29,255 bases of DNA from contig CAUDZT010000027.1 of the NCBI GenBank assembly GCA_958453935.1, positions 1 through 29,255 of the forward strand, written 5' to 3'. The DNA comes from an uncultured Collinsella sp. (GTDB lineage: Bacteria > Actinomycetota > Coriobacteriia > Coriobacteriales > Coriobacteriaceae). Made by a program: the position numbers and the translations under genes. The notes beneath the pieces are model-generated. The model was given only the letters and a program-made list of their open reading frames with translations. It had not been told where the DNA came from and did no database searches. Below are positions 15,615 to 23,846 of the stretch, piece by piece. The stretch's first letter is position 1. Every line of letters begins with the position of its first letter.

Positions 15615-16397
15615 ATGGAACCGCGATTCTTTGACACGCATTGTCATCTTGATTTGATGCTCAGCCCCGATGCTGCAGCCAGCGAGTCGGCGGCGTTGGG
15701 TCTGGGGCTCTTTGACTGCGGGGTCGACCCACGCGACTTCGCGGCAGCAAAAAAGCGGGCCAGCCGCCACCCAAACATTATCGCGGGCGCCGGCCTCCAT
15801 CCCTGGTGGCTCGCCGACGGCCGCTGCGGTCCTGCCGAAGTCAATCTGCTTTGCGAAGTCGCTGCACAAGAACGCTTGATCGGCGAGATCGGGCTCGACT
15901 TTTCCGCTCGTTTTGCCGGAAGCGAGCCGCTACAAGTACAGGCATTTGACCGGCTCTGCGATGCACTCGTGCAGCACCCTCTTGCCGGGCGCGTGATATC
16001 AATTCACGCTGTTCGTTCGGCAGGAACCGTACTGGACGCCCTTGAGTCATATGGATTGCTCACCCCAAGCCCCAACTCCCCCGCCGTCATCTTTCACTGG
16101 TTTAGCGGTACCTCGAACGAGTTCGTCCGTGCGCGAAACGCAGGCTGCTATTTTTCCGTGAACGAGCGTATGCTCGCCACCAAGCGCGGTCGCGAATATG
16201 CCCGACAGATTCCACTCGACCGTCTACTGCTCGAGACCGATGCGCCGGCCGAGCCAAACACAGAAACAAGTGTGCAATCGCTCATCAGATCGCTCGCAAG
16301 GACCTCGATGCACATTGCCTCACTCAAAAACTGTGACGCAAAGCGCATCGAGTCGGTAGTTTTAGCAAATGCGCACTCTGTTTTTGACCTTCGCTAA
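15615..16397 (+). CDS. TatD-family metal-dependent hydrolase
   Basis: A TIM-barrel amidohydrolase-superfamily protein of 260 residues, within the family range. All metal ligands are visible: HxH in FFDTHCHLDL at the start, Glu in LIGEIGLDF, His in VISIHAVRSA, His in VIFHWFSGT and Asp in LLLETDAPAEPN. Family members are DNases or D-aminoacyl-tRNA deacylases; which activity applies here cannot be read from the sequence. It follows tcdA by 14 bases. It ends convergently with the FGGY kinase gene, with an inverted repeat in between. Confidence 0.9.
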   Translation: MEPRFFDTHCHLDLMLSPDAAASESAALGLGLFDCGVDPRDFAAAKKRASRHPNIIAGAGLHPWWLADGRCGPAEVNLLCEVAAQERLIGEIGLDFSARFAGSEPLQVQAFDRLCDALVQHPLAGRVISIHAVRSAGTVLDALESYGLLTPSPNSPAVIFHWFSGTSNEFVRARNAGCYFSVNERMLATKRGREYARQIPLDRLLLETDAPAEPNTETSVQSLIRSLARTSMHIASLKNCDAKRIESVVLANAHSVFDLR

Positions 16398-16413
16398 CCC
16401 CTGTGGGCAAAAA

Positions 16414-16455
16414 TGCCAAGGGACATGCGAATCGCACAACGCAGTCCCTATTGGC
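16414..16455. repeat. Intergenic inverted repeat between convergent genes
   Basis: TGCCAAGGGAC and GTCCCTATTGGCA can pair with a 2-base bulge, with an inner TGCG/CGCA pairing in the loop. It has no T-tract, so it is unlike a simple terminator. Its CAA-GGG and CCC-TTG core resembles the repeat at 11474-11502. Confidence 0.5.
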
Positions 16456-16476
16456 AGGCAGTACAATTCGGCAGCA

Positions 16477-17994
16477 TTACACCAATTCGTGCATGAGATC
16501 ACGGTTGCGTGCATACAATTCGTCAAAGATATGACGACGCGACGCATATAGCTCGTGGGCATCCATATCGGGCACGATTGTTTGTGCAACGCCAAGGACT
16601 TGGGCGAGTTCATCCCATGATGCATAGGCGCCACCTGCGAGAGCTGCCATGATGGCATCACCGAAGCATGCGCCCACCGTAACCTTGGCAACCGAGACCT
16701 CGCGCCCGCATACGTCGGCGATAGCCTGCATCCAAACTGGATTCTTGGTTCCACCTCCGACAAGCATAATGCGCCCAATTGGCAGTCCATGCTCTCGCTC
16801 GATAATGTCGACATGGGATGCAACGGTATACGCGACGCCTTCCAAGGCGGCGCGAACCATATGGGCTCGCGTATGCCTTCCGGTCAGGCCAAAGAAGACG
16901 CCACGTGCCTCGGGATCGTTGAGCGGAGTACGCTCCCCCGCAAAGTACGGCAGGCACAGGAGCCCATCGGCACCCGGCGCCACATCGGCGGCATCATGCG
17001 CCATGACCGAATATGCATCGGGGCCACCGTGGCCCTCGGCCTCCACGGCGTCGCGATACAGCTCTTGGCGCAGCCACGATGTGAGTGCACCCGCCGTATT
17101 GGTCCCCGCGCAGATCCCGTAAGTTCCGGGAATGATAAACGTCCCTGGCCACAGGCGGGCATCATCGACCATATGATCAGCTAGGTAGATGAAATACGCC
17201 GTGCTCCCCAACTGAACCATCATATCGCCGGGACGAAATACACCCGTCGAAATGGCCTCGGCACCAGAGTCGCCCGTTCCCACTAAGACAGGTGTCCCTG
17301 CCGCGAGCCCTGTCGCCTCAGCCGCGCGCTGCGTAATCGCCCCGGCAATATCGGTAGCCGACATTACCTCCGCCATCTGGTCAGGCCGGCAGAAACGAGC
17401 ACATTCCCGAGCATCAACCCTCCAAGTGTAGCGGTCGTATAGGGGAAGATAATCCTCCGCCAAGTAACGGTCCACCGTAAAACGCCCCGTCAACTTTGCG
17501 CATAGAAACGATGATGCCGTCAGGAACTTCGCGGCACGTTCGTGCACCTCGGGCATATTCTCCTTAAACCATAAGATCTTAGGAGCAATATCTGATGAGC
17601 AGGGATCGTGCCCGAAAAGTTCGCGTGCGCGACCTGACCCATATTCGGAAAGGAGCTCGTCAATCTGCGGCTTCGAACGTGCATCGACTCCATACAAAAT
17701 CGCGGGCGCCAGCGCGTTGCACTCGGTATCGACCGGCACACAGTCGCAACCCAATGCGGAAAGGCCCACGCATCCGATCTGCGCCGCGTTAACCCCCGAT
17801 CGCATCACCAGCTCGCGCGACAAGCGGCAAAAATCGCCCCACCAAACTGCCTCAGCATCATGCTGGTACCATCCATCACACGGGTTGTCCGTCTCATGTC
17901 CACAAGAGGCTTGGCAAACGATGTTGCATCGATCATCGATTAAAACGCCTTTAGAGGCGCTTGTCCCAATATCAATACCCAGATAGAGCGCCAT
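16477..17994 (-). CDS. FGGY-family carbohydrate kinase, xylulokinase-like
   Basis: Phosphorylates a sugar or polyol with ATP. 505 residues, typical for FGGY kinases. The N-terminal actin-fold domain has LYLGIDIGTSASKGVLIDD and GWYQHDAEAVWWG. The C-terminal domain has LVGTGDSGAEAISTGVF, then CLPYFAGERTPLNDPEARG, HMVRAALEGVAY and the ATP-binding LVGGGTKNPVWMQAIADV. The pattern is closest to xylulokinase, but the substrate cannot be read from sequence. Its ATG lies 6 bases after the BtpA-like stop, so it is the last gene of the ten-gene operon. Its presence suggests that one product of the pathway is a free ketose or polyol. Confidence 0.9.
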   Translation of the reverse strand: MALYLGIDIGTSASKGVLIDDRCNIVCQASCGHETDNPCDGWYQHDAEAVWWGDFCRLSRELVMRSGVNAAQIGCVGLSALGCDCVPVDTECNALAPAILYGVDARSKPQIDELLSEYGSGRARELFGHDPCSSDIAPKILWFKENMPEVHERAAKFLTASSFLCAKLTGRFTVDRYLAEDYLPLYDRYTWRVDARECARFCRPDQMAEVMSATDIAGAITQRAAEATGLAAGTPVLVGTGDSGAEAISTGVFRPGDMMVQLGSTAYFIYLADHMVDDARLWPGTFIIPGTYGICAGTNTAGALTSWLRQELYRDAVEAEGHGGPDAYSVMAHDAADVAPGADGLLCLPYFAGERTPLNDPEARGVFFGLTGRHTRAHMVRAALEGVAYTVASHVDIIEREHGLPIGRIMLVGGGTKNPVWMQAIADVCGREVSVAKVTVGACFGDAIMAALAGGAYASWDELAQVLGVAQTIVPDMDAHELYASRRHIFDELYARNRDLMHELV

Positions 17995-18000
17995 AGGTGC

Positions 18001-18810
18001 CTACTCCCCTCGCGCCGTACGAGCGGCAGCCATAAAACGAACCACCCGCTCAACATCAATCGGGGCATCCAGTTTTCCGTCGCGCTTTAAGCACGTGCCG
18101 ACAAACGCGCCATCGTAGTGAGCAAATACGTCAGCCACGGTATTTTCGCGACAACCGGTGCCACATACCACGGGCACTTCGCCAACACGCTCGCGGACCT
18201 CGTCGGCAAGCTCGCCCGAAGCGCCACGACCGGCAGCCGAACCGCCGATGACCATCGCATCCGGTAGGCAATTAAAGAGAAGTGAATCGGCAATGTCCGC
18301 GGTCGTGCGGTCGTTGAGATAAACCTCGCCCTCGCTCGTGATGAAGTGAAAAAGCTTGAGGTCGTCCAAGCGCAGCGCCGCCTTGCGACGCATGGTGTGA
18401 GCGAAATCTCGGTTAATCAGCCCGAGATCACCGGCCCAGGCACCGCAAAAATTGCAGCGCGTGAACTGCGCATCGACGGCAGCGCACAGCTCGATTGTGG
18501 CATCACCATCGTAAATTGCCTCAGCTCCCCAAGGGGTCGACAAATCATGGGACAGAGTCCCGATTACATGGCCCATCGATGCAAGGGTTGAGGGAGAAAC
18601 GTGCTGCTCATAGGGCATCGAGAGCTCATTGGTAATCAAAATGCCATCGACACCGCCCTGCTGCAACGCCTCGAGATCGCGCTTGGCGGCTTCCACGACC
18701 TGCGATACGCTTCCGCCCGGGTAATACAGCGGATCGCCCGGCAGAGGACGCAGGTGCAGCATTCCGATAACCGGCTTTTCGTTCTTGAACATCGAAGTTA
18801 GAAACGACAT
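18001..18810 (-). CDS. BtpA/SgcQ-family TIM-barrel protein
   Basis: 269 residues. The start VIGMLHLRPLPGDPLYYPGG and the middle DGILITNELSMPYE are characteristic of the BtpA/SgcQ family, as are AWAGDLGLINRDF and DAMVIGGSAAGRGASGELAD. BtpA was named for a photosystem I assembly factor in cyanobacteria, but most bacterial members (such as SgcQ) sit in sugar operons as putative nucleosidase- or isomerase-like barrels of unknown reaction. The start at 18810 has AAGGAG 7 bases ahead, better than the in-frame ATG five codons upstream. It lies between the YjbQ and FGGY genes with short gaps (33 and 6 bases), clearly within the operon. Confidence 0.88.
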   Translation of the reverse strand: MSFLTSMFKNEKPVIGMLHLRPLPGDPLYYPGGSVSQVVEAAKRDLEALQQGGVDGILITNELSMPYEQHVSPSTLASMGHVIGTLSHDLSTPWGAEAIYDGDATIELCAAVDAQFTRCNFCGAWAGDLGLINRDFAHTMRRKAALRLDDLKLFHFITSEGEVYLNDRTTADIADSLLFNCLPDAMVIGGSAAGRGASGELADEVRERVGEVPVVCGTGCRENTVADVFAHYDGAFVGTCLKRDGKLDAPIDVERVVRFMAAARTARGE

Positions 18811-18843
18811 AACGTGCTCCTTCATAGGGTTATTGCAGGGACG

Positions 18844-19278
18844 TTACTCCCCCAGCACCTCGACGTACACTTTTCGCTTCTGCGGACCGTCAAACTCCGC
18901 AAGATAGATGTTCTGGGCACTTCCGCACACGATGTGGCCATCTTGGACGGGAAAGAAGCAACTGTTTCCACAAATCATGCTCTTGATATGCCCACAGGAG
19001 TTGTTACCGGTGGCTCCGTAGCTCGGCAGGAAGTGTGCATGCGCATAGGGGGCATCGAGTGGGGCGATGCGATCAAGCGTCTCCATAAGATCCGTCTCCA
19101 CGCAGGGCAGCCCCTCGTTTACCACGATTCCGCAGGTCGTATGCGACAAAATAATCGCCGCCAAGCCATTGGTCACCGAGCTGCGTTCGATGGCAGCGTG
19201 CACGTCCTCGGTAATATCGATGAACTGGTCCGGAGCAGTCGATAGATAGCTCAATGTCTCGAGCGTCACCATGTTCAC
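18844..19278 (-). CDS. YjbQ/UPF0047-family protein
   Basis: About 144 residues of the UPF0047/YjbQ family. The segment GLAAIILSHTTCGIVVNEG and the stretch GNNSCGHIKSMICGNSCFFP with surrounding His residues form the conserved likely metal site. The motif ending in QNIYLAEFDGPQKRKVYVEV is also typical. Members complement thiamine-phosphate synthase mutants as a side activity; the natural role is unknown. The GTG at 19278 overlaps the stop of the preceding amidohydrolase gene by 4 bases (GTGA). The ATG at 19272 is an equally possible start. YjbQ in a sugar-conjugate operon suggests a phosphate- or metal-dependent step on the pathway, but this is speculation. Confidence 0.88.
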   Translation of the reverse strand: MNMVTLETLSYLSTAPDQFIDITEDVHAAIERSSVTNGLAAIILSHTTCGIVVNEGLPCVETDLMETLDRIAPLDAPYAHAHFLPSYGATGNNSCGHIKSMICGNSCFFPVQDGHIVCGSAQNIYLAEFDGPQKRKVYVEVLGE

Positions 19279-20135
19279 TCATCCCCTTCAAGAAAACGCA
19301 GGGCATTACCCCAGTAGAGCCTTTCTCGCGCATCATCGCGCATGGGCACGGTATCGAGCGCCCGCTTGAGTTTGAATGCACGGAAGCGCGGCGTATTGCT
19401 GGCGAACATCACTTGGTGCGATAGCGCGCGCTCATACCACAGCGGCCCCATATCGACCGTGAAAAGACGCTGCATCATCTCCTCGGGCGAATCGATGTAA
19501 GTGATAGAGGTGTCCGCGTAGCAGTTGGGATACTTGAGCAGCATCGCCACGGTCTCGCGCACCCAGGGCCAGCCAAAATGGGTCAAACTAAAACGCACAT
19601 TTGGATGCGTTGCGATTGTGTGCTCAAATGCAAGCGGGTTACTGCGCGAGAGCTCTGCGCCCGGCTCCCAAGACATACCGGCATGGAAAACCACCGGCTT
19701 GTTATAGCGCTCGCACAGTTCGTAAAGCGGCTCGGCCACAGCATCATCGGGGGCAAAACCCTGCTTTGCAGGATGCAGGCAAAGCCCCTTTGCCCCCAAC
19801 TCGGTAAAGGCGCGCTCCAATTCGTCTGCGGCACCGCTCACCTGCGGGTCTACGCTCGCAAATCCCCACAGACGATCGGGATGTGCGGCAACCAGCATGG
19901 CAATCTGGTCATTGGTGCCAAAGTGCCCTCCGCATGCCGTGGTTACATCGAGCGGCATGAGCACGCTCTTCTGCACATCGCAGACGTCCATCTCGACTTG
20001 AAGCTCATCCCAATCCATGGGGCCCATATGCCCCATACCAAATTCTCGTGACCAAAAACGGAATCCATCAGGCTCATCACCCGGCGTACAGATCTCGCCG
20101 TAGAGCATAGGATGGACCAACATGTCGATAACCAT
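19275..20135 (-). CDS. Amidohydrolase_2-like protein with altered metal ligands
   Basis: A TIM-barrel protein of 286 residues, close to the amidohydrolase_2 (ACMSD/hydratase-like) group. Visible family landmarks are GFASVDPQ, GAKGLCLHPAKQGFAPDD, KPVVFHAGMSWEPG and SLTHFGWPWVRETV. Two expected metal ligands differ. The N-terminal DxHxH appears as Asp-Met-Leu-Val-His, so the first His is Leu. The late catalytic Asp, usually in a GSDxP-like motif, is Asn in FASNTPRFR. It may use another metal geometry, catalyse a lyase reaction, or be non-hydrolytic. AAAGGAG lies 6 bases before the ATG at 20135; the longer in-frame start is unsupported. It lies between a PfkB kinase and yjbQ in the operon. Confidence 0.85.
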   Translation of the reverse strand: MVIDMLVHPMLYGEICTPGDEPDGFRFWSREFGMGHMGPMDWDELQVEMDVCDVQKSVLMPLDVTTACGGHFGTNDQIAMLVAAHPDRLWGFASVDPQVSGAADELERAFTELGAKGLCLHPAKQGFAPDDAVAEPLYELCERYNKPVVFHAGMSWEPGAELSRSNPLAFEHTIATHPNVRFSLTHFGWPWVRETVAMLLKYPNCYADTSITYIDSPEEMMQRLFTVDMGPLWYERALSHQVMFASNTPRFRAFKLKRALDTVPMRDDARERLYWGNALRFLEGDE

Positions 20136-20162
20136 TTCGTACTCCTTTCCAGGCATTTGACC

Positions 20163-20963
20163 CTAGTACGGCTCAAACGAACCGATCACTCGGGACGACA
20201 GCTCAGCGCCCGCCTTCATACACGCCGGAATATCAAGGCCATCGATCACGCCCTTGGTAAACCCGGCGATATACGAGTCGCCGGCACCCACGGTATTAAC
20301 GACCTTCTCCGCCGGCACGATCCCGCACTCATAGAAGCGCTCACCGTCATAGGCAATGCTTCCCTTCTCGCCAAGCGTGGCAACCGCAACGCGCGGCCCC
20401 AATTCCTGCGCGTGACGTACCCAGTCCCGCAGCTCCGGAGTGTCATCTTCAAACGACATAAATGCGTAGTCAACGTAGGGAAAATGATTCTCGCAGGCAT
20501 ATTCGGGATCCTGGCTGAACACCGAGAAGTCCATAACCACCGTCTTGCCCGCATCATGCCACTCGGGCAGGAGGTCCAAACAATTGCCAAACAGGTCGGT
20601 ATGAATGATGTCATGCTCTAGGATAAACGCCCGGTCATCTTCATTCGGACGATATGTCTCCATTACGCCATCGATTGCCTCGAGATGCACGCGATCGACG
20701 CCGTCTTTCAATGCCATGAGCATCACCGAGGTGTCGCCATCCTCCACCCGCAGATGAGAGATATCAAACCCCTCGGCGGCCAGCGCCTCTCTCATCTTGT
20801 CTCCGTACTCGTCCTTGCCGACAACCGACACGGCGGATACCGAAACGCCCATTCGTGCAAGATGGATACCCCAGTCAATGCCATTACCAGTCGGATAGAA
20901 CACGCCGATGTTTTGATAGACGTCCGCACAGCAAAAACCAGCCGCACACGCTTTAATACCCAT
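20163..20963 (-). CDS. PfkB-family sugar kinase, FrlD-like (second copy)
   Basis: 266 residues of the ribokinase/PfkB family. It has GFCCADVYQNIGVFYPTGNG at the sugar-binding N-terminus, VVGKDEYGDKMREAL, and the catalytic anion-hole motif NTVGAGDSYIAGFTKG near the end. Overall it reads like fructoselysine 6-kinase (FrlD) and is a diverged paralogue of the adjacent kinase gene at 21085-21948. The start at 20963 has GGAGA 6 bases ahead; a TTG four codons earlier is less likely. It is separated from the first kinase by 121 bases holding a hairpin, unlike the tight spacing elsewhere in the operon. Substrate, whether an Amadori compound or a released sugar, is inferred from the neighbours. Confidence 0.88.
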   Translation of the reverse strand: MGIKACAAGFCCADVYQNIGVFYPTGNGIDWGIHLARMGVSVSAVSVVGKDEYGDKMREALAAEGFDISHLRVEDGDTSVMLMALKDGVDRVHLEAIDGVMETYRPNEDDRAFILEHDIIHTDLFGNCLDLLPEWHDAGKTVVMDFSVFSQDPEYACENHFPYVDYAFMSFEDDTPELRDWVRHAQELGPRVAVATLGEKGSIAYDGERFYECGIVPAEKVVNTVGAGDSYIAGFTKGVIDGLDIPACMKAGAELSSRVIGSFEPY

Positions 20964-20980
20964 GGTCTTCTCCAATGTTC

Positions 20981-21014
20981 AAAAGGGGACCCACCACATG
21001 GCGAGCCCCCTTTT
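20981..21014 (-). terminator. Intra-operon hairpin between the two PfkB kinase genes
   Basis: AAAAGGGG and CCCCTTTT form 8-base arms around an 18-base loop; on the minus strand the 3' arm ends in TTTT. It sits 17 bases before the second kinase start. It can act as a partial terminator or as an RNA-stabilising boundary between upstream and downstream halves of the operon. Confidence 0.6.
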
Positions 21015-21084
21015 CGCGTTTCGCTTATTGTTTTGCATCGGCTGTCCAAGGCCTCATAGCCAGACCGCCGTACGCTTTCTTAAG

Positions 21085-21948
21085 CTATTCGACGATTGGT
21101 GCTCCGTGGCCCCAAGAACCTTCCATGCCGCACACGGTCGAGGCAAACCCGGCAGCAAAGTCGAGCGCGCGCTCGATGGCCTCGGCGCCACCCTCACCAC
21201 GCTTGGCGGAATCGAGATAGCACATCAAAAACGAGGTGAGGAACGAGTCGCCCGCCCCCATGGTGTCCTTCATGTCCGTTACCGGTTTAGCCAGCTGGCG
21301 GTAATAACGCTCGCCGTCGTAAGCGATGCAGCCCTCGGCGCCCGCCGTAGCCGACACAAAACGCGGACCCAGATCCTTCACCCATGCCAGACGCTCGCGA
21401 ATCTCGTCCTCACTCGCGGCATCCGCCGCACTAAAGAAAGCAAAATCGACATAGGGCGCAATCTGCTCGTAGTACTCGTCGGTGGAGTCGTCCGAAAAGT
21501 CAAAAGAGACCGTGACGCCCGCAGCCTTCAACTTGGGCAGCTCGCGCTCGGTGAAGCAATAGTTGCCCGAATGAACCACATCGAACTGCTTCATGTACGA
21601 AAGGTCAAAGCGATCGAGAACATAGCGCGCATCGCCACGGATACCGCCCTCGTTGGAGCCGAGGAAGACACGGTCACCGTCAACGACGGTCACGCGAGCC
21701 GCTCCGTTCTCGCCAATCATCTGCTCGCACTTGTCAAGCTCGATACCCTCATCCTCGAGGCTTGTAATGACATGCTCGGCAGCGGCGTCATTGCCAAAAA
21801 TGCCCATGTATGCAGAGCGTGCGGCACCGCATTTCTTGGCATAAACGGCGAAGTTCACCGCATTGCCGCCGGGATACATGGTGTGGATATGCTCGTAGCG
21901 ATCGACGACGTTGTCGCCAAATCCGAGCGCGTTAACGTTAAATGCCAT
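21085..21948 (-). CDS. PfkB-family sugar kinase, FrlD-like (first copy)
   Basis: 287 residues of the ribokinase/PfkB family. The N-terminus LGFGDNVVDRYEHIHTMYPG, followed by GNAVNFAVYAKKCGAARSAY, closely follows the layout of fructoselysine 6-kinase FrlD. The catalytic motif KDTMGAGDSFLTSFLMCYLD is near residues 228-247. It starts 14 bases after the FrlB-like deglycase gene, with AAGGGG ahead. In E. coli, FrlD phosphorylates fructoselysine at C6 and FrlB then splits the product into glucose 6-phosphate and lysine. The same pairing is suggested here. A second, diverged copy follows, so the two kinases may act on different substrates. Confidence 0.88.
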   Translation of the reverse strand: MAFNVNALGFGDNVVDRYEHIHTMYPGGNAVNFAVYAKKCGAARSAYMGIFGNDAAAEHVITSLEDEGIELDKCEQMIGENGAARVTVVDGDRVFLGSNEGGIRGDARYVLDRFDLSYMKQFDVVHSGNYCFTERELPKLKAAGVTVSFDFSDDSTDEYYEQIAPYVDFAFFSAADAASEDEIRERLAWVKDLGPRFVSATAGAEGCIAYDGERYYRQLAKPVTDMKDTMGAGDSFLTSFLMCYLDSAKRGEGGAEAIERALDFAAGFASTVCGMEGSWGHGAPIVE

Positions 21949-21962
21949 GGCCTTTGCCCCTT

Positions 21963-22931
21963 CTAGTACTCGACAACACCCATATAGCGACGGAAATCGG
22001 GATCGTGATCAAACACCTTGCCGCGTGCAGCACGCAGCTCGCAGTTCATGGCGTAGAACAGCACCGGGTCCAGATAGGCACGGACGCTCGCCGGCACGGC
22101 TTCCATACCGTACTCCTTGGCATCGAGCACCATCAGCGTATCGGTATGCGTCTTAAGGAACGCAAGGGCGCGCTCGTCCATGGCACGGCACTCGCTGGAG
22201 CCCATCTGCAGGAAGTAAAAAACGCCATCCTGAGTAGCCTCGAAGGGGCCGTGGAAGTACTCGGCAGAGTGGATGTAGCTGCAGTGCTGCCACTGCATCT
22301 CCATAAGAGAGCAGATAGCGAAACCGTAGGTCTGGCTAAAGTTGGGACCGCTGCCCAGAATGTAGAAGAACTCGTGCTCCTGGCAAAGCTTGGCAAAACG
22401 ATCGCCTAGCTCGGCATTTACCTTCTCACGTGCCGGGGGAAGAATCTTATCCATCTCGGCGATACCGGCATACATATCGGCAAGATCGGCGTAGCCCTCC
22501 TGCTGATCGAGCAGCTCGGCCGCAAGCGACAGCGAAATGCCAGCGGGGACCTCGGCCTGCGGCACGCCCTCGCCCCACGGGTAGACCCACGTGGTCCACT
22601 TGCCGGAGTCAATCTTGGATCCAGCGTTGTCGGTCTGGGCGATCACCGTAGCGCCGGCAGCAAGGGCAATCTCACAGCCCTCGACGACCTCGGGGGTGTT
22701 GCCACTGTGGCTGCAAGCAATGACCAGGGATTTCTCACCCAAGCGGCGCGGGCGCATGATATCAAACTCGCGAGCCGTATAGATATACGAAGTGAAGGTG
22801 GTTGCCTCGCGCTGCAGAAGCTCATGAGCCGGGATCAAATCGATCATGGAGCCACCGCAAGCAATCCAGTAGACGCTGTCGAACTTGCCCTTCTCGGCAA
22901 TTGCCTCTTTGATCAGATCGTGTGCGTTCAT
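21963..22931 (-). CDS. frlB: SIS-domain deglycase, fructoselysine-6-phosphate deglycase (FrlB)-like
   Basis: 322 residues with two SIS (sugar isomerase) subdomains. The first has VYWIACGGSMIDLIPAHELL and VIACSHSGNTPEVVEGCEIA. The second has FYILGSGPNFSQTYGFAIC and the segment HSAEYFHGPFEATQDGVFYF, which holds the Glu-x-x-His pattern found in FrlB. The C-terminus HDPDFRRYMGVVEY is nearly the same as that of FrlB proteins. The known reaction is cleavage of a 6-phosphorylated Amadori compound to glucose 6-phosphate plus free amine or amino acid. The start at 22931 has AAGGAA ahead; longer in-frame starts are unsupported. It lies between the epimerase-like and kinase genes. The exact amine partner is not readable from sequence. 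Confidence 0.85.
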   Translation of the reverse strand: MNAHDLIKEAIAEKGKFDSVYWIACGGSMIDLIPAHELLQREATTFTSYIYTAREFDIMRPRRLGEKSLVIACSHSGNTPEVVEGCEIALAAGATVIAQTDNAGSKIDSGKWTTWVYPWGEGVPQAEVPAGISLSLAAELLDQQEGYADLADMYAGIAEMDKILPPAREKVNAELGDRFAKLCQEHEFFYILGSGPNFSQTYGFAICSLMEMQWQHCSYIHSAEYFHGPFEATQDGVFYFLQMGSSECRAMDERALAFLKTHTDTLMVLDAKEYGMEAVPASVRAYLDPVLFYAMNCELRAARGKVFDHDPDFRRYMGVVEY

Positions 22932-22993
22932 ATCCAGTTCCTTTCTTGTTTGGTCCGCAATCAATGACGTTGGCTGCGTGGCCGATAGTTGGT

Positions 22994-23845
22994 TTAGTCA
23001 ATCAGATATTTCTCGAATGCGGCCATGTTCTTGGCATCTGCCGCCGCCGGGTCATCGTAGTAACGCCCGTCCGTGATTTCCTGGCCCAGCATGCCATCGA
23101 AACCATGGGCATTAAGCGTGGCGACGAAGGCGTCCATATCGTGCTTGCCATCGCCCCACACCAGATGGCCATACGGGTCACCGTCGATAAAGTGCATCTC
23201 GTGAATTGCCCCATCACCAAAGGCGGCAAACCAGTCCTCGAGCGTCTCGCCCGCAACGCCCATCGCGGTTGTATCAACCATGGGCTGTAAGTACGGGCTC
23301 GCGACCTCGTCAATCATGCGCTTCGCATCGGAAACCGTCGTTACAAGGTTGCTCTCCTCGGGACGCAGGCTTTCCATCGTAAGCACCAGACCGTGCTCAC
23401 CGGCATACTCCGCCAGAATGGACAAGTGCTCGCGGCTGCGCTTCCAGGCTTCCTCGCGGTCCTCGTCCCAGTCGCCCCAGCCCGAGTTGACGGACATACG
23501 GTCGCACCCAAGTACCTCGGCAAGCTCAATGCCGTGCTTAAAGTACGCCAGGCTGCGCTGTTCATGCAGCGGTTTGCGTGCGCAGTACTGCCAAGGATAG
23601 ACAACATTCTCGGGGCACAGAGTACGATACCTAAGCCCACGGTCTGCAGCCTTTTTCGCCAGGACCTCAGCCTCAAAGTAGCCCGTGTGGTCGAGCGTCA
23701 CATGCGGCTCCGCACACCACAGCTCAATGGACTCAAAGCCCAAACGCTGCTGCACATCAAGGAAGTAATCGAGCGACCACATGATGTAGTGGATATTCAT
23801 GCCCGCAATCTGTTCGCGGCGCAGCGTCGGTTTGGATTCAGACAT
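22994..23845 (-). CDS. Sugar-phosphate isomerase/epimerase-type barrel, FrlC-like
   Basis: 283 residues of the xylose-isomerase-like TIM-barrel family. Landmarks are LGFESIELWCAEPHVTLDH, GLRYRTLCPENVVYPWQY, the metal ligand Glu in LVLTMESLRPEESNLV, Asp in QPMVDTTAMGVAG, His in IHEMHFIDGDPYGH and Glu in MLGQEITDG. The wording, especially TPEN/CPEN with YPWQY and the PEESNLV segment, follows FrlC, which interconverts fructoselysine and psicoselysine. A perfect AGGAGG lies 6 bases before the ATG, and the preceding amidohydrolase stop is only 1 base away. It probably feeds epimeric forms of the substrate into the FrlD/FrlB route. Confidence 0.87.
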   Translation of the reverse strand: MSESKPTLRREQIAGMNIHYIMWSLDYFLDVQQRLGFESIELWCAEPHVTLDHTGYFEAEVLAKKAADRGLRYRTLCPENVVYPWQYCARKPLHEQRSLAYFKHGIELAEVLGCDRMSVNSGWGDWDEDREEAWKRSREHLSILAEYAGEHGLVLTMESLRPEESNLVTTVSDAKRMIDEVASPYLQPMVDTTAMGVAGETLEDWFAAFGDGAIHEMHFIDGDPYGHLVWGDGKHDMDAFVATLNAHGFDGMLGQEITDGRYYDDPAAADAKNMAAFEKYLID

Positions 23846-23846
23846 C

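Noticed and set aside
19275..22964. Possible phosphotransferase-system components expected for some Frl-type operons.
   Set aside because: No PTS motif was found in the window; the only transporter in the operon is the YfcC-type carrier.
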